The position numbers and the translations under genes were made by a program. From Membranipora membranacea (lineage: Eukaryota > Bryozoa > Gymnolaemata > Cheilostomatida > Membraniporidae), in the NCBI GenBank assembly GCA_914767715.1, contig OU612067.1:12281001-12345000 (forward strand): 64,000 nt of DNA, written 5' to 3'. Shown here piece by piece: positions 1 to 11,700 of the stretch. Position 1 is the first letter of the stretch, and the number at the start of each line of letters is the position of its first letter. The notes under the pieces are model-generated. The model was not told the DNA's origin and did not search any database. It saw nothing but the letters and a program-made list of their open reading frames with translations.

Positions 1-255
1 TTTCCCACCAAATAGAAAACTCAACTTTATAGGAAACGTTCAAAACTTCCCTCCGAGTAGTCCTCTCACCAGTAGGTAAATAATGTAGACATGGCATTAA
101 GAGAACACTCTTCTATAGTGAGAACTCCATCAGATTCAGCATCTATAACATTGAGTATTGGTATTTTAATGATCTGTTCTTGAGAGCTGATGGGGATATG
201 TCCCATGGATTGTATGGTATTCATGTATATTCATCATAACACCCTATTTTTTCAG

Positions 256-1873
256 GGAACAAGGACGTTCTTACAGTTCACAGAATCAACATCATTTCAA
301 GGTGAGTGCAATGGCCAGTAAAAGTCTGCAAAATTGAAACACAGGAGCCATGAGCATGTTTACTTCTCCATCTCTCTCCATCAACATGACATTAACGATA
401 ACGGTGACTTCGGGAGGTAAACCAGCTTTGGTTTATTTGTACAATATTGAGTCAAGTTCATTGTTGGCTCATAATTATTCTGAAACCGATTTCTTGTAAA
501 ACAATAATTTACAAAGGGCAGAAAACAGTTGCATCTTAGATACTAGATAACAGTTATAAATTTTGATTAGGTCAAGCATATAAAGATGAGCTGTTCTCTT
601 TTGGAGTTATATTTGTAAAACCACTAGCTCAATCCAATTACGACATAAAGTAACCTGTGCAGCTGGTTTGTATCACACAAAGTTTGTTAGAAAAAGTTAA
701 TCTGTTAGAAGTTGCCTCTTCCTTCCCAATGATTTCCGAACAAACTAAGGTCTTGCGCCTCTCAAATGTTGCCGCATGATTAACCTCATCGGTCATCTCC
801 ATTTTTCAGTGACAGTAGAGAGATGTCAATCACCGCCACCAATCAAGAACGCCCACCTTCTCAGTTCATCAGAGGACTACAGAGTTGGTACAGAGGCATT
901 CTACCAATGTGATACTAACATTGTGTCTAGAGAAGGACGGTCAATGTGTACTGAAACAGCATCAGGACTAGACTGGTCGGAAAACACTCTTGTTTGCAAA
1001 CAACAAAAACTTGGTTGGTATTCAATTTAAATTATTGTATTTTAGTTGAGTGTCAGGGTGAGACTGTTCATATCTCAATCCTATAAATATCATTTGCTAT
1101 TATTATGCTTATTTTTCATGGCCAGCCTTATGTCATGTCATGATTCTTTCTTGTAAAGCTTCAATTTGATGTCATTCCAAATATATTGATGTACTTCATT
1201 ACCAAATTAATTGAGTACATGGCATAGATAGCTGTAATGATTTCCTAGTAGTTCAAACATTCGCATGTTACTGTGGCTATCTACCACAAGCTTTGTTACA
1301 TAATTGCAAGTAAGTGTTTTGAGTTTTGGAGCAATCAAAATTTTGTGGCCCAATATGGTGGACAGTTGAGTCATTATCGAGTAATACATTACAACAAAAA
1401 CATTTCCACTTCTTTGTTAACCACTAATTCTGCGAGTTTTGGGGATTAAACAAGTATTTTCAATCTGTAACCCAATATCAATTTTCCATACAGTTCAAAT
1501 CTTGGTTGGAGTGTTTGTTCCTGCACTAGTGATAATGGGGATCCTTCTGGTTGTGGTCTATTTAAGGAAGAGACCACAACCAACCCTGGAGTCCTGTAAC
1601 GAGCGGCCATCCAATGTACCTGCCATAAGATGTCGTGAAGAGACATCCTACCCTCCCCCATTTCAGGATATCGAATTGAGCTCAAGTTCCAACACAGAGT
1701 ATGCTGAAGTTGCAGACATGAAAGGGGATCAAAGAATAAAGAGAACGTATGAAAACTTTGAGCCGACTGATCAAAAGAAAGAAAATCAGTATGAGGCACT
1801 TCAACACCAAGCTGGCGCTATTGTAGCAGATGATGACCATGTTTATGCAGAGGCTCAACAAAGTAACTACTAG
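256..1873 (+). CDS. 3' end of Sushi-domain transmembrane receptor with tyrosine-motif tail (locus 1, partial)
   Basis: Three exons are visible: 256-301, 810-1013 and 1494-1873 (stop TAG 1871-1873). All boundaries are AG/GT and all internal junctions are phase 1, so they splice in frame. The first exon matches the last juxtamembrane exon of the downstream phosphatase gene (25282-25330) in length, phase and sequence, ending TSFQ versus QSFQ. The second is a Sushi/CCP domain; the third holds the membrane segment and tail. The gene must start upstream of the window, probably with FN3 repeats like its neighbours (inference). There is no phosphatase or kinase domain. Expected location is the plasma membrane, type I. 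The product is probably an adhesion or recognition receptor that signals through phosphorylated tail tyrosines; no ligand can be inferred. Confidence 0.8.
810..1013 (+). CDS. Sushi (CCP) domain exon of locus 1
   Basis: This symmetric phase 1-1 exon encodes one complement-control-protein module. It has the four expected cysteines (CQSPPP, FYQCDT, SMCTE, LVCK) and the Trp before the last cysteine (GLDWSENTLVCK). The exon opens with VTVER; the membrane exon of the phosphatase gene at 25736 opens with VTVNR, so the two share a junction. Sushi modules mediate protein-protein recognition in complement and adhesion receptors. The phosphatase gene has no such exon between its juxtamembrane and membrane exons. 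Confidence 0.85.
1494..1873 (+). CDS. Membrane segment and four-tyrosine cytoplasmic tail exon of locus 1
   Basis: A hydrophobic stretch (LVGVFVPALVIMGILLVVV) is followed by a stop-transfer YLRKR, then a tail of about 90 residues. Tail tyrosines sit in TEYAEV (Tyr codon 1700), TYENF (1748), QYEAL (1790) and HVYAEA (1844). TEYAEV fits the ITSM consensus TxYxx(V/I); YEN fits a Grb2-type SH2 site (pYxN); YEAL is a YxxL motif. There is no classical ITAM spacing. Locus 3 keeps all four motifs. The run SYPPPFQDIEL corresponds to a PPxY-containing run (SYPPAYEDIEL) in locus 3. Kinase, adaptor and phosphatase partners are inferred from motif type only. Confidence 0.8.
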
Positions 1874-3965
1874 TTCTTCATCTCCATTTTATCTGCTCAG
1901 GACAAAACCAACAGAAAATATCCTAAATGAGATTCAATTTTCTGACAACGACCCAAACTGCACACTGCTTGTTTTCCATCAGTTTTTTTACAACCCTGCT
2001 TTATATGTGTAAATGCTCTTGATTACTCTAACACTAACTTTAATTTGATGTACTATTATAATTAACCAATCTAGTTTGTGGCAATCATTTTTTTTACTTT
2101 ATAGTGTATTCATATTCCTGGCCGGCAAGGCTTAGCCAGCAACCTTTTGAAGAGGTTGCCAATGGGCAGATTTTTTGTTGGCCAATATCCTCTGACATCA
2201 CCTGTCTTCGATAGGTATGCCAGAGGGAGCCACATATCCCCATTTCCCAGCAACATATGAAAGTGGTTTTAGATGCTTCTGCTTTTACACTATATTTTCT
2301 TGCCGTTGGCGGTTGCAGAAATAATTTTCTGGACTGACAAAGCTTAGCTAACACTTGAATTATAATGTATTTACCATCTTTTAGTATGGCTCCAACATGA
2401 GAACAGTTTATTCCTCACTGTCTTCATTGGTACACAGAAGTCTAGGCTGAGTGTAAAAATTGTTGTCAATGCGAGGTCGATTTAATTTGCAGACCAAAGT
2501 AGCATTTATCTCCCTTAGCTGATTGATTATATTCGAGAATTCTCTACACCCAGACACCAAACAACCAAATGAGAAATCAGCATCCCTATTTTATTCCTGT
2601 GAACCAGTATCACACCCAAGAAACTTGAAATAGGCAAATTTATGTGGCCATTGATTAAATCAACTGCTTCTGGCACCACTTGCCACTCAACACAAAAAGT
2701 AATGGTGATGGAAGGATACAATTAGTTGTAGCAAGAAACATTGATTCCAGCTGAGTCTTTACACTCTCAGGCTAAATGCTCTAAGCATGGCAGAAGCCTT
2801 CTATAGCAGACCCACTCAGACAGTACTCCCTGCCCTGTCTTCCTCCTCTACAGGCCTTATGAGTGACATAATAAATAAATATATATAACAAATAAATGAA
2901 CTATTCAATTTTAATATTGGATAGAGACAGTTAACAATATCCCTGTTATATCCTTCCCTGAGAAGATTATAAAACTTATATTGAACTTCTTGAAGAGGTT
3001 GCTAAATATCCCTTTTTGGAAACCGCTTCCACCGGTCCATATGGCATACAGTCGGCAACAGTGTTCAGCCTCTGCTGGTAACCGCTTTCCAACTCAGTTT
3101 AGACAACTAATTGCCTGCTGGGTTTGCTTCCAGCATAATCTTTGCAAACATCTTTTGATTTATTTAGGCATTAGCTGCCTGCAATATAGAGTGTAGCAAG
3201 TTATGAGCACTCTCATTTTATCATTATTTTCTTTAAACCAACATAAATTTAAGATTGTGATTGAAATTGTCCAACAACAATGGAAAATCAACACAAATTT
3301 TGATGCCTTGCACTATTATCAATGTTGCGGAATTGAAGAGAAAATAAAGTTTTTGTACAACACGGTTTTTTTTCTGCCATTGTGATACTCTCTAGCTCCC
3401 GACAATAAAACTCAAGACGTGGAAAGTTTTCAGCCTGAATTGAGAAGTTGCCCTCTCTCTCAACCAACTAACAAAAACTTTGATCTTGTGGTGTTGAGAA
3501 GGATAAGTTTCTACCCCAAATATGCAAAAAACCAGCGTCAGGCCACCTACCTGACGCCGAGGTGCACACGGGAAGGCAAGATTTAGGGAATCTATCCAAC
3601 TATACATGTAATGTTCCCCTTTGCTTGCTTTGACTGTTTTGCTTCCTTATTTTGGCCGGAATTCGTTTGCCATGGTGAATATTTGAGTCCAATCCCACAA
3701 AGATAATAAACTTATAATGAACTCTTTGACTAACTACCTTTATTTTCACTCTTTCCAAAGGCAAGAAGGAAAAACCTACCATTTATGGAATAGGTCCTAC
3801 TAATCTGATCTTAATCGCATCTAATTCTTTTGCGTAACGGAACACAGCGGGTAAATCTTTTTTGTGCGCAAGAGCTACTGTATCGCCAAAAGTATCGTTT
3901 ACAGATACCACTTATTGGTGAGTTTTTTCAGTGGCTGAAATTATTCAGGGCATGAATTGCGCTAA
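1874..3965. other. 3' UTR of locus 1 and gene-poor spacer
   Basis: The stretch after the locus 1 stop is AT-rich and holds no exon I can support. AATAAA-like hexamers occur near 2870-2880 and 3345, but none is clearly the true polyadenylation site. Short open frames here lack protein-family features and splice context. Confidence 0.5.
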
Positions 3966-4395
3966 TTTAAAAAAAGGTATAGGCTGAAAATATTTAGGCA
4001 AAAAAATACACTAAGGGATATATATAATACCCAAATTTAGAGGTTCGCACCAACCGCACTCTTTCGCTCAGCCTTCTGAGAAGTTGAAAATATTTAAGTG
4101 AAAAAATACACTAAGGTAAATATATAATAGGCAAATTTAGAGGGTCGCACCAACCGCACTCATGCGCTCAGCCTTCTGAGAGGTTGAAACATTGAGGCAA
4201 AAAATACACTAAGGTTAATATATAATAGCCAAAATTAGAGGGTCACACCAACCTCACTTGTGCGCTCAGCCTTCTGAGAGGTTGAAAATATTTAGGGGAA
4301 AAAATACACTAAGGTTAATATATTATTGCAAAATTAGAGGGTCGCACCAACCACACTTGTGCGCTCAGCCTTCTCAGAGGTTGAAAATATGTGCG
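3966..4395 (+). repeat. Left array of a foldback-like inverted repeat pair (about 4-5 units of ~90 bases)
   Basis: A unit of roughly 90 bases is repeated in tandem. Each copy carries a CACCAACC(G/A)CACT core, GCTCAGCCTTCTGAGAGG, TTGAAAATATTTAGG, AAAAATACACTAAGG and a TATATAATA run. The mirror-image array lies at 6060-6436 on the opposite strand. The two arrays flank about 1.66 kb. Confidence 0.85.
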
Positions 4396-4659
4396 ATATG
4401 TTATGAGATAAATATTGATGAATTATGTGACCTTTCACGTGAAAAACCGCCATCATTTGTGCAAGGGGATTGCCAATCAAAAGTTTGAACTTGACATTGT
4501 TTATTGAAGCAACTAACGAGCGAGTCAAGCGTTCAAGATAGAGTTGTCTACTTTCGGAAGCACCGATGCAATGCGGTTTGAGTTTAAAATCATTGTGGAC
4601 ATACCACTAAGTGAGATATTGTGAGATAATTGGCAATATGAAAAATCTCTAGCATATAA

Positions 4660-4892
4660 GGATGGCTGATAGCTTCAGTTCCATGACATCATCATCTTTG
4701 AAGCGGAGAGAGTTTTTCTCTCTTGGGTACAGGTACTCGGACCCATGAAACTCATGTTCCGCAAGGACATGGCAAAGATGAATGGCGGGCCAGTACCAAA
4801 TCAGAAATGACTGCCGGCGCCGGGAATTGAACCTTGACCTCAAAGATCCAAAGTCCGTACCATTAACCATTAGACCACTCCTGACTCCTAAC
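4660..4892 (-). mobile_element. tRNA-derived SINE
   Basis: On the minus strand an A-box-like TGGTCTAATGG (near 4873) and a B box GGTTCAATTCC (near 4830) have tRNA spacing. A non-tRNA body follows, reaching about 4660. It lies between the two arms of the foldback-like pair. The anticodon arm is not convincing, so this is a SINE head and not a working tRNA gene. Confidence 0.6.
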
Positions 4893-6059
4893 ATCAACTT
4901 TCCATTCAAAGCTTTTGAACCTAGGCCATACCCAGACGATGGAAGGAGAAACCAACGAATCGTGACCTCTATATGACAAGTTTCTATCATGTGTTTAGGG
5001 TTTGTGACATGCCCCGATCAGCAGCATGATTTTGAAGGCTATTGCTTTGTGATTTTGGGTTAGCTTAACATGGCTTTAGCTTAGCTATTAATCTTCATTT
5101 GTGGGTCTTTCCTTCTTGCATACCCAAACACCTGTTTTAGAAAATGCTGAACATTGTAATCACTTTAACGACCTATAATGTTGTCTTAAGTATTACATTG
5201 GGATCCCAATGTATGCAGTTGGTAGTTATATGTGGCGGCCAGAATGTAAAATAGCTTCTAAGGTGTACAGGTTATACAAATCTCTACGGATTCACTTTTT
5301 GTAATTACTGTTGGCAATACAAGTGTGTTAAGTAGAACTGAACTACAGTGAACCCTTTCCACCGCGATTCAGTTGATTGTGACGGAGAACTTTTCTGTGA
5401 ATACCAAACAACTTGACATTTGACATGAACGCCTGTTAACCTGGGCTTGTTGATTTATGAAAAGAGTAGATAGTATATGGATAATTGTTCTTTTACTTTT
5501 AGAATGATGCAAAGAAGAGAAGAAAAACACTTTGAACTTCACTTAACAGGAGCGTTCTTTAATACATAAATACATAAATACATGAAAATAAAGCTTATGA
5601 TCAAATCTGATAAACGTTTATTACTATGACAGCTCACTGTCGGCCTATAGTGATCTGATTTTTAATACCTATCCCTCGCCTTTGCTGCCATGAGATATAC
5701 TCCTCCATACTCTCACGTTTTATAGGGACAGTTACCAGAACTACCGTTACTTCTTATAGTAATATAACATAATTGTAATGAGAAGAAGAAAGGATTGGAA
5801 GTAATTCTGGGACCACTAACCGTTGATAACTGTTATTATGGCTGAAGTAAAAGAGTGGTGCGCTTAGATGATGATGCAACAAGTTTAACCTCTTGAATGA
5901 AGCCCAAAAATAATAATGAACTTAAATCACCACCCTGCCTGGTCATATTTCTGCTAGCATTGGCAGCCTATTGACAAAAATCTATTTTATGGCTGGACAT
6001 AGCTTTATAGCTGATATCCATATTTGCCTGAGATCGATTTTCAGCAACAATGTTTTGAA

Positions 6060-6436
6060 CGCTGAGCACACAAGTGGGGTTGGTGCGACCCTCTAATTTT
6101 GGCCACTATATATTAGCCTTAGTGTATTTTTTCGCCTAAATATTTTCAACCTCTCAGAACGCTGAGCGCACAAGTGTGGTTGGTGCAACCCTCTAATTTT
6201 TGCTATTGCATATTTACCTTAGTGTATTTTTTCACTTTAATATTTTCAACCTCTCAGAAGGCTGAGCGCATGAGTGCGGCGGGTGCGACCCTCTAATTTT
6301 GCCTACTATATATTTACCTTATTAGTGTACTTTTTCGCCTAAATTTTTTCAGCTTTACAGGAGGCTGAGCGCGGTAGTGTGGTTGGTGCGACTTTCTAAA
6401 ATTAGCTATTATATATTTACCTTGATGTGTTTTTTT
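6060..6436 (-). repeat. Right array of the foldback-like inverted repeat pair
   Basis: Four units are reverse complements of the 3966-4395 units: AGTGTGGTTGGTGCGACC, then CTCTAATTTT, TATATTTACCTTAGTGTA and TTTTCAACCTCTCAGAAGG. Copies differ by scattered substitutions, so the array is not recent. Arms made of tandem units in opposite orientation are the hallmark of foldback-type elements such as Drosophila FB or sea urchin TU. No transposase is visible between the arms. Confidence 0.85.
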
Positions 6437-6472
6437 CTTTCTTATAATGTAACATATGATAGGGAAAACAAA

Positions 6473-6600
6473 TATGGGGCGCTTCAAGCATATGTAACCG
6501 AAAGTGACGATCAACGCCACTGTATATGTTGTTTGGCAGACCGGGTACTTGCCATAGTATTAGATGTTGTTAATCTGGTGCAGAATTGGCGAACAAATGA
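6473..6600 (+). repeat. Dispersed repeat, copy 1 (second copy near 7190-7300)
   Basis: This stretch contains GTGACGATCAACGCCA, then TTGTTTGGCAGACC, GGTACTTGCCATAG and AATCTGGTGCAGAATTGGCG. The stretch 7190-7300 repeats the same order with substitutions and small deletions. Both copies are in the same orientation and flank about 600 bases. The family is unknown. Confidence 0.6.
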
Positions 6601-6748
6601 ACACCATCACCAGGAAATTGTTAAAATTTCCACAATGGACGACATAGGTTAGTGATAAGGAGGTGGGAGGGAATTTGACAGAATTAGTTTCTTTCAAGAC
6701 CGGGATTGTGACCGTATGTCAGATTGAAGGAAAGAATATGTGAGAAAC

Positions 6749-6821
6749 ATAAAAGCCTATCATTGGCTGTGAATAGTAGTTCTAAGAAAGCCTATCATTT
6801 GCTGTCAACAGTAGTTCTAAG
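6749..6821 (+). repeat. Short tandem duplication, two copies of ~33 bases
   Basis: AAGCCTATCATTGGCTGTGA followed by a TAGTAGTTCTAAG block occurs twice in succession with few differences. It is probably a simple local duplication. Confidence 0.55.
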
Positions 6822-7189
6822 TTTTCCTTACCAATAAGTTTTCCTTAGTTGGTTGGGGGAGGGCAAGTTTTTATTCAGTCAACCTTGGATTATTTGTCAT
6901 GTCTTGGGACTGATTGCCAAGACAAGGAGAGTGTTATAAGGGCAGAAAATTTTTTTTTTGTACCAAAACTCGAAAAAGAAACCACTCTGGCAGTGAAAAG
7001 ATTAAATTCTGCAAAATTTCCCACCCTCTATTACACTAAGTTACGTTGTCCGTTGATGAGATAATAACAGTTTCTTGGTGATGGTGTTGGTGATGATGAT
7101 TGCTTCTTAATGTGAAATGAATAGATTCAAACCAATTTGAGATTCAATTACCAACCTGTAAAACCAACATTTTTTATCTCTTTTTATCA

Positions 7190-7300
7190 AAAAGGGGCAT
7201 TTATAAGCGAAATTGACGATCAATGCTAATGTTTGGCAGTCATGGTACTTGCCATGTATTAGATATTGGTAATCTGGTGCAGAATTGACGAACAAATATA
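7190..7300 (+). repeat. Dispersed repeat, copy 2
   Basis: This is a diverged copy of 6473-6600, sharing GACGATCAA, TTTGGCAG, GGTACTTGCCAT, TAGAT and TAATCTGGTGCAGAATTG in order. It is about 15 bases shorter. Confidence 0.6.
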
Positions 7301-8419
7301 ACATCTTGGTAATCTGTATTAAAAAAGCAAAGTTTTGGGTAAAATTGCAAGGTCAGAGCAAAAAAGTCTCAGTGATTCGCAGACTGCTGCTGCTGCTGCT
7401 GGCAGTATATTTTATTGAAGAACTTGAAGTTATTTCCCCTTGTAATGAGGTCAGACCACTCAAGCTATGTGTAATGTGTGTAATGTGTAATGCGGTGGTA
7501 CGAGGGTGCAAAGCACCAGCCGCTGATGCTCTGAGAGTGTTTCTAGCCACTTGGAAGCGCTACAAGAGGCATATTTGACTTGGGTAAAATACATTTTAAT
7601 CCGTCACCCTCAACACATGGGCCACTGGGACCTACATGCCCTTAATTTGCCAATGTCTAGTATCAATTGTATCAACCCATTGACAATAACTGTCTGATTG
7701 TGATACAACAGGTCAATCTGTTAACATTATTGAATAGCACAATTCCTTTTATTTTGTGCGTAAAGACCGTACCAGTAGCTCATCGACAAGTGCTTGGAAA
7801 GTTACTAAAAAATTGCGATAGGACTGTTTTCTCTCAAATCTGGAGAAAATAGTGAAATTACAAAATATGGGAAGTTGGCAGAAGTTGGTGTGGACATCTG
7901 GAAGGTCCCACCTATATGGGGAGACTTGGCAAGTATGATACCTGTAATTCTATCATAGATTACAATTTCCCCTTTTCAGTGTGCAGGATATTACAAGCAA
8001 GGAGTAAGGCTCCCTGTTACAAGGCAGGTTTCCGTTGTACAGGTAGAAAAGATGCTTGGTGGCTTCATGTTGTATATGAATAATTACAAACTGCTTCATC
8101 TCGGATATAGTACCCGTCAGTTGATGTTTACAGCACATTTCATTTTCTCTTTTCTGTTTAATAGGCCATCAACCATAGCCAAAATGACACTCAACATTCT
8201 TTGAAATAAAACAGCTCTTTACTAAGCTATGTAATTATTTCCATATGATATGACTTCCTGGTTCGGATGATATAACAATCACTCATCTCTTTTCAAAGTC
8301 AATAACAAATTTGTTATAAGGGAAAGTCCCCTTCATGTTTATCACCTGACACTGTAGGGCAAATATAAGCCAATATTATGCTTTACTTCAGTTCAGACAG
8401 TCTATTATTAGCACTCCAA

Positions 8420-8600
8420 GGTCCAATAAGATTTGAATGGAAAAGATATCAAGTAAACATTCACAAACAATAGATCCGACTCTTTGCCTTTCAATGTTTA
8501 ACTAAATCTAACTCAGGCTTATTCGCTATTAACAAGGAAGTTAATGAGAATACTGTGGACTGTTAGAGAAAAGTGTTCCATTTGTCTGCTTAATTTTGAA
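8420..8600 (+). promoter_or_regulatory. Conserved upstream block of locus 2 (shared with locus 4)
   Basis: The 19-base run GCTATTAACAAGGAAGTTA (8525-8543) is identical to 51869-51887 upstream of locus 4. Around it, in the same order in both, lie TCAATAAGATTT-like, ACAAACAATAGA, CTAAATCT and ATAACATTGT blocks. The identical run is 171 bases before the locus 2 ATG and 196 before the locus 4 ATG. It contains AGGAAGT, an ETS-like core. This is most likely conserved promoter or 5' UTR. No TATA box can be assigned with confidence. Confidence 0.6.
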
Positions 8601-8695
8601 TCAATAACATTGTCTGAATCTGTAGCTTGCGTTCAGTCTAAAAACTACATGTCAACGAGATATGAGCTACTGAGTACTGATATAAGGAGTCAACC

Positions 8696-8756
8696 ATGGT
8701 ATGCTTCAAGTATTCTTGGACTATTATAGCAGGCCTGTTCTTCCTACTGGTTTCAG
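8696..8756 (+). CDS. Locus 2 exon 1: signal peptide
   Basis: The ATG at 8696 opens MVCFKYSWTIIAGLFFLLVS, with a basic residue, a hydrophobic core and small residues at the end: a classical signal peptide. The exon ends in phase 1 before GTAAG. Locus 4 exon 1 (52065-52122) has the same length class, phase and character, which supports this start. The ATG follows CAACC, a reasonable context. Confidence 0.8.
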
Positions 8757-11700
8757 GTAAGACTACGACCTCACTTGAGTTCCTGTGTTGTTCCGCAGTG
8801 CAATAATTTAATTGGATCTGTGAGCTCAACGCCATCCCATCTGCTAGTTACTGACCTGTTTGTGTCAGGTAGCTGTTGTCGTTTTAATGTACTGTTTGTA
8901 TACTGTATACCCGTGAGCTTATCCACACTCTTATAGTATACACTAAAATTCAGCGAAATGTCAGATGATCTCCTGCAAACAACTCAATGTATGGCTTCAC
9001 ATGTATATTATGTTCCGCAAATGTCATCGACAGACATTTTTCACTCCATTCTTATCATCCTGCGTATCCACAGCTCGAAAGATTGTTTCCCATGTCAACA
9101 AAATTACTCCTAAAACCACATACTTTAGCCTAGCACCATAGGGTTCAATCTTCTCAACGATCAGGTGCAGGGCTGCCAACTCTTCTCTTCAAAGCCATCA
9201 ATTTAAGGTGTCTTATACCATTTAGACTGATGGCATGGCTGAACAGACAAAAAGAGCATACACAAATGATATCCATAAATGGTCATAGCTTGGTAGCTAA
9301 TTAGCAAACATGGCTAATCGTTGCAGTTTTTCCTTGTCTGATTTTTTGATATGACTATGAGTCTCGACATTTAAGAAATAATCAAGCCATCCAAATTGTC
9401 AAAGTGTATTACCTGTTGTATAGTTTTGACCTTTTTTAAGCTCTGGAAGGTGGTGTCCATTTGAAGGTTGTGATAAGATAGTATAGTAGATATGGCTGCG
9501 ATTTCTATTTCTCTTGAGAGTCGAATATCCTCAGCATCTTGTTAAGATAGTGGTTGACCAGGGAGTAGATCGGCTATATTGTTGCGTTCACCAGGTACAT
9601 GTTCTACTGTGAATAAGTATTTCAGTGTTTGGAAACGCTGTCTCTGGATTCTGGTTGTGAGGTCATTGACTGCATTTGGGTTGATTAAAGGTACGAGGGG
9701 TTTTCGATCGGTCTCGATTGTCAAATTGGTATGACCTAAAATGTACATCTGGAACTTCGAGCACTCCGACGCAATGCCTAACGCTTTTAAAACGATAGTC
9801 AACCATCTCGATTTGGCATCTGTCAGATTTCCAGATTTTGTGGCGATGAGTCTGTGTGGCCCATCAGGTTGAACCTGAAATAATACAGTTCCTAGTCTCT
9901 ATTTTGAGGCATCACTCATTCTGATGATAGGTTTTTGTACATCATACCATCCTAGGCAGGGTGCTCGAGAGAGTTCAAATCATTGTCAAATAAGACTCAT
10001 AGTGGCTGAGTTAGATCAGATATTCTATGAGAGAATTAAGCTTATTGGTTTATAGAACCAAGAAATTAATGTAACTTTCTGACGCAAGTAGGGGCAAGTA
10101 ACTCCAAAATTTCCTGTATACATTATGGTTCAGGGTGAACGCCTTGCTCGTTGATGATGTGAGCAGAACAGTACACGTCTTCGGGTTTGAAGTCATTCCA
10201 GCATCTTTGAGACGTTTCAGCACTGTGCACACTCTATCATTGTGTTCCTCCTCACTCGCAGAGTTGTATACTAGTAAATCGACTATGTGGCATTCGTCAC
10301 CAACATGTCCATCAAGTAAATAAAACATGCCGCGTTGAAAGATAACTCCTGAACCGATATGACCAAGTTACGCTCAATTATAACAGTATAACGTCCGAAT
10401 GGTATGATAAATGTAGTAAGTAGAGTGAGTCATCTTCTAACAGTATCTGATAATTTCCTGAGCATCCAGTTATGTTGAATTTGGCTCCTGGATAATTTTG
10501 CTAAACTGTTGTCAACAGAACTGATGTCATGTGCGTCATGCTTTACAGCCCAATAAATTTTAGTCAGGTTAGCTCCTACCAGATAAGGGTAGGGTCTTCT
10601 TTAGGTACTTTAACCATACCTGAGCACCAGTCGGTAGGAACAGGCACTTAAGATATGAGGGCCTTACTTGGCATCTAGTCTAGCTGCTTTTTGACTGTTG
10701 ATAATCACAGTTGTATCACCTCATGTGGCACTTGTACCGCGGTTGGTTTCACATCCTCCCTTATCTTGATTCTGTGTGGCTCGGTGACATTGAATTTACC
10801 TAAACCTGAGAAAATATCCAAAAATTCATAATGAAACTTCACAAACTCATCATCATTCGAATCAACAGAATTTACATAAGTTGAGTTGTTACATTGATTA
10901 CACACAACATAGATTTTCTCATCTGTTGTTTTATTGTTCATTGTTTTATTATTATTATAAAACCTGCGCAAGACTTATATCTGAGCGTTGTAGCTTGCTC
11001 TAATCACCTTGGTATGTCTGAACACTACACATTACCACTGAACCTGAGCCAAGTTTAAATGTTGCTGTGAATTCTAGTCTACCACTGAACCGGACTTGTA
11101 GATTTGCTTTCCACAGTATATTGCTCTGCTTTCGAGAATTAATTTTACTGAGGAATACAGCTCCACCCTCTGCAACACCCTGTTTTTCTGCTTCTAACCA
11201 TCTGCTTATATTGACTGCATTGGTTAATGTGAGCGCTGGTTCAGATTGTAACTTATCACTACATATACATGCCATCACAATTCTGAGCGAGTTGGTTGTA
11301 TTGAGCTCCTTCGACAGTGATACTCGCTCCGAGACCAAAATAATCGTCAAATGTTCCCAATACATTGTCATGGGTAACTTCAGGGTAACCCCTTGATAGA
11401 ACCTGTTCTCCGAGATAATGCACCATAATTTTTAGCTGCTCTCTATGAGGATGTTTTACTGGCGTCTCTATATCTCAGCTATCTGGCTCTTCACCGTGTC
11501 AATTTACCAGGATAGGAGAAGTCGAAGTCTACCCCAATTAAGGGTCAGAATATTTGACCTACATTTTGACGACCAAAAAAACCTGTTTTATTCAGCTTTA
11601 ATTCATCACTCAGCATAAATAGAGTCGCTTGGTAAAATCACAATGTCACCTCCGGTGAGATCGTAGTAGAACAATGTGTACCTTATCCTCCCTCCTGTAT

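Noticed and set aside
1446-1799. 117-codon open frame on the minus strand
   Set aside because: It lies opposite the tail exon of locus 1, which has domain and motif support; the minus frame has none.
11067-11396. 109-codon plus-strand open frame in locus 2 intron 1
   Set aside because: It is the complement of the gag-like frame of the antisense Gypsy remnant and lacks splice context with the receptor exons.
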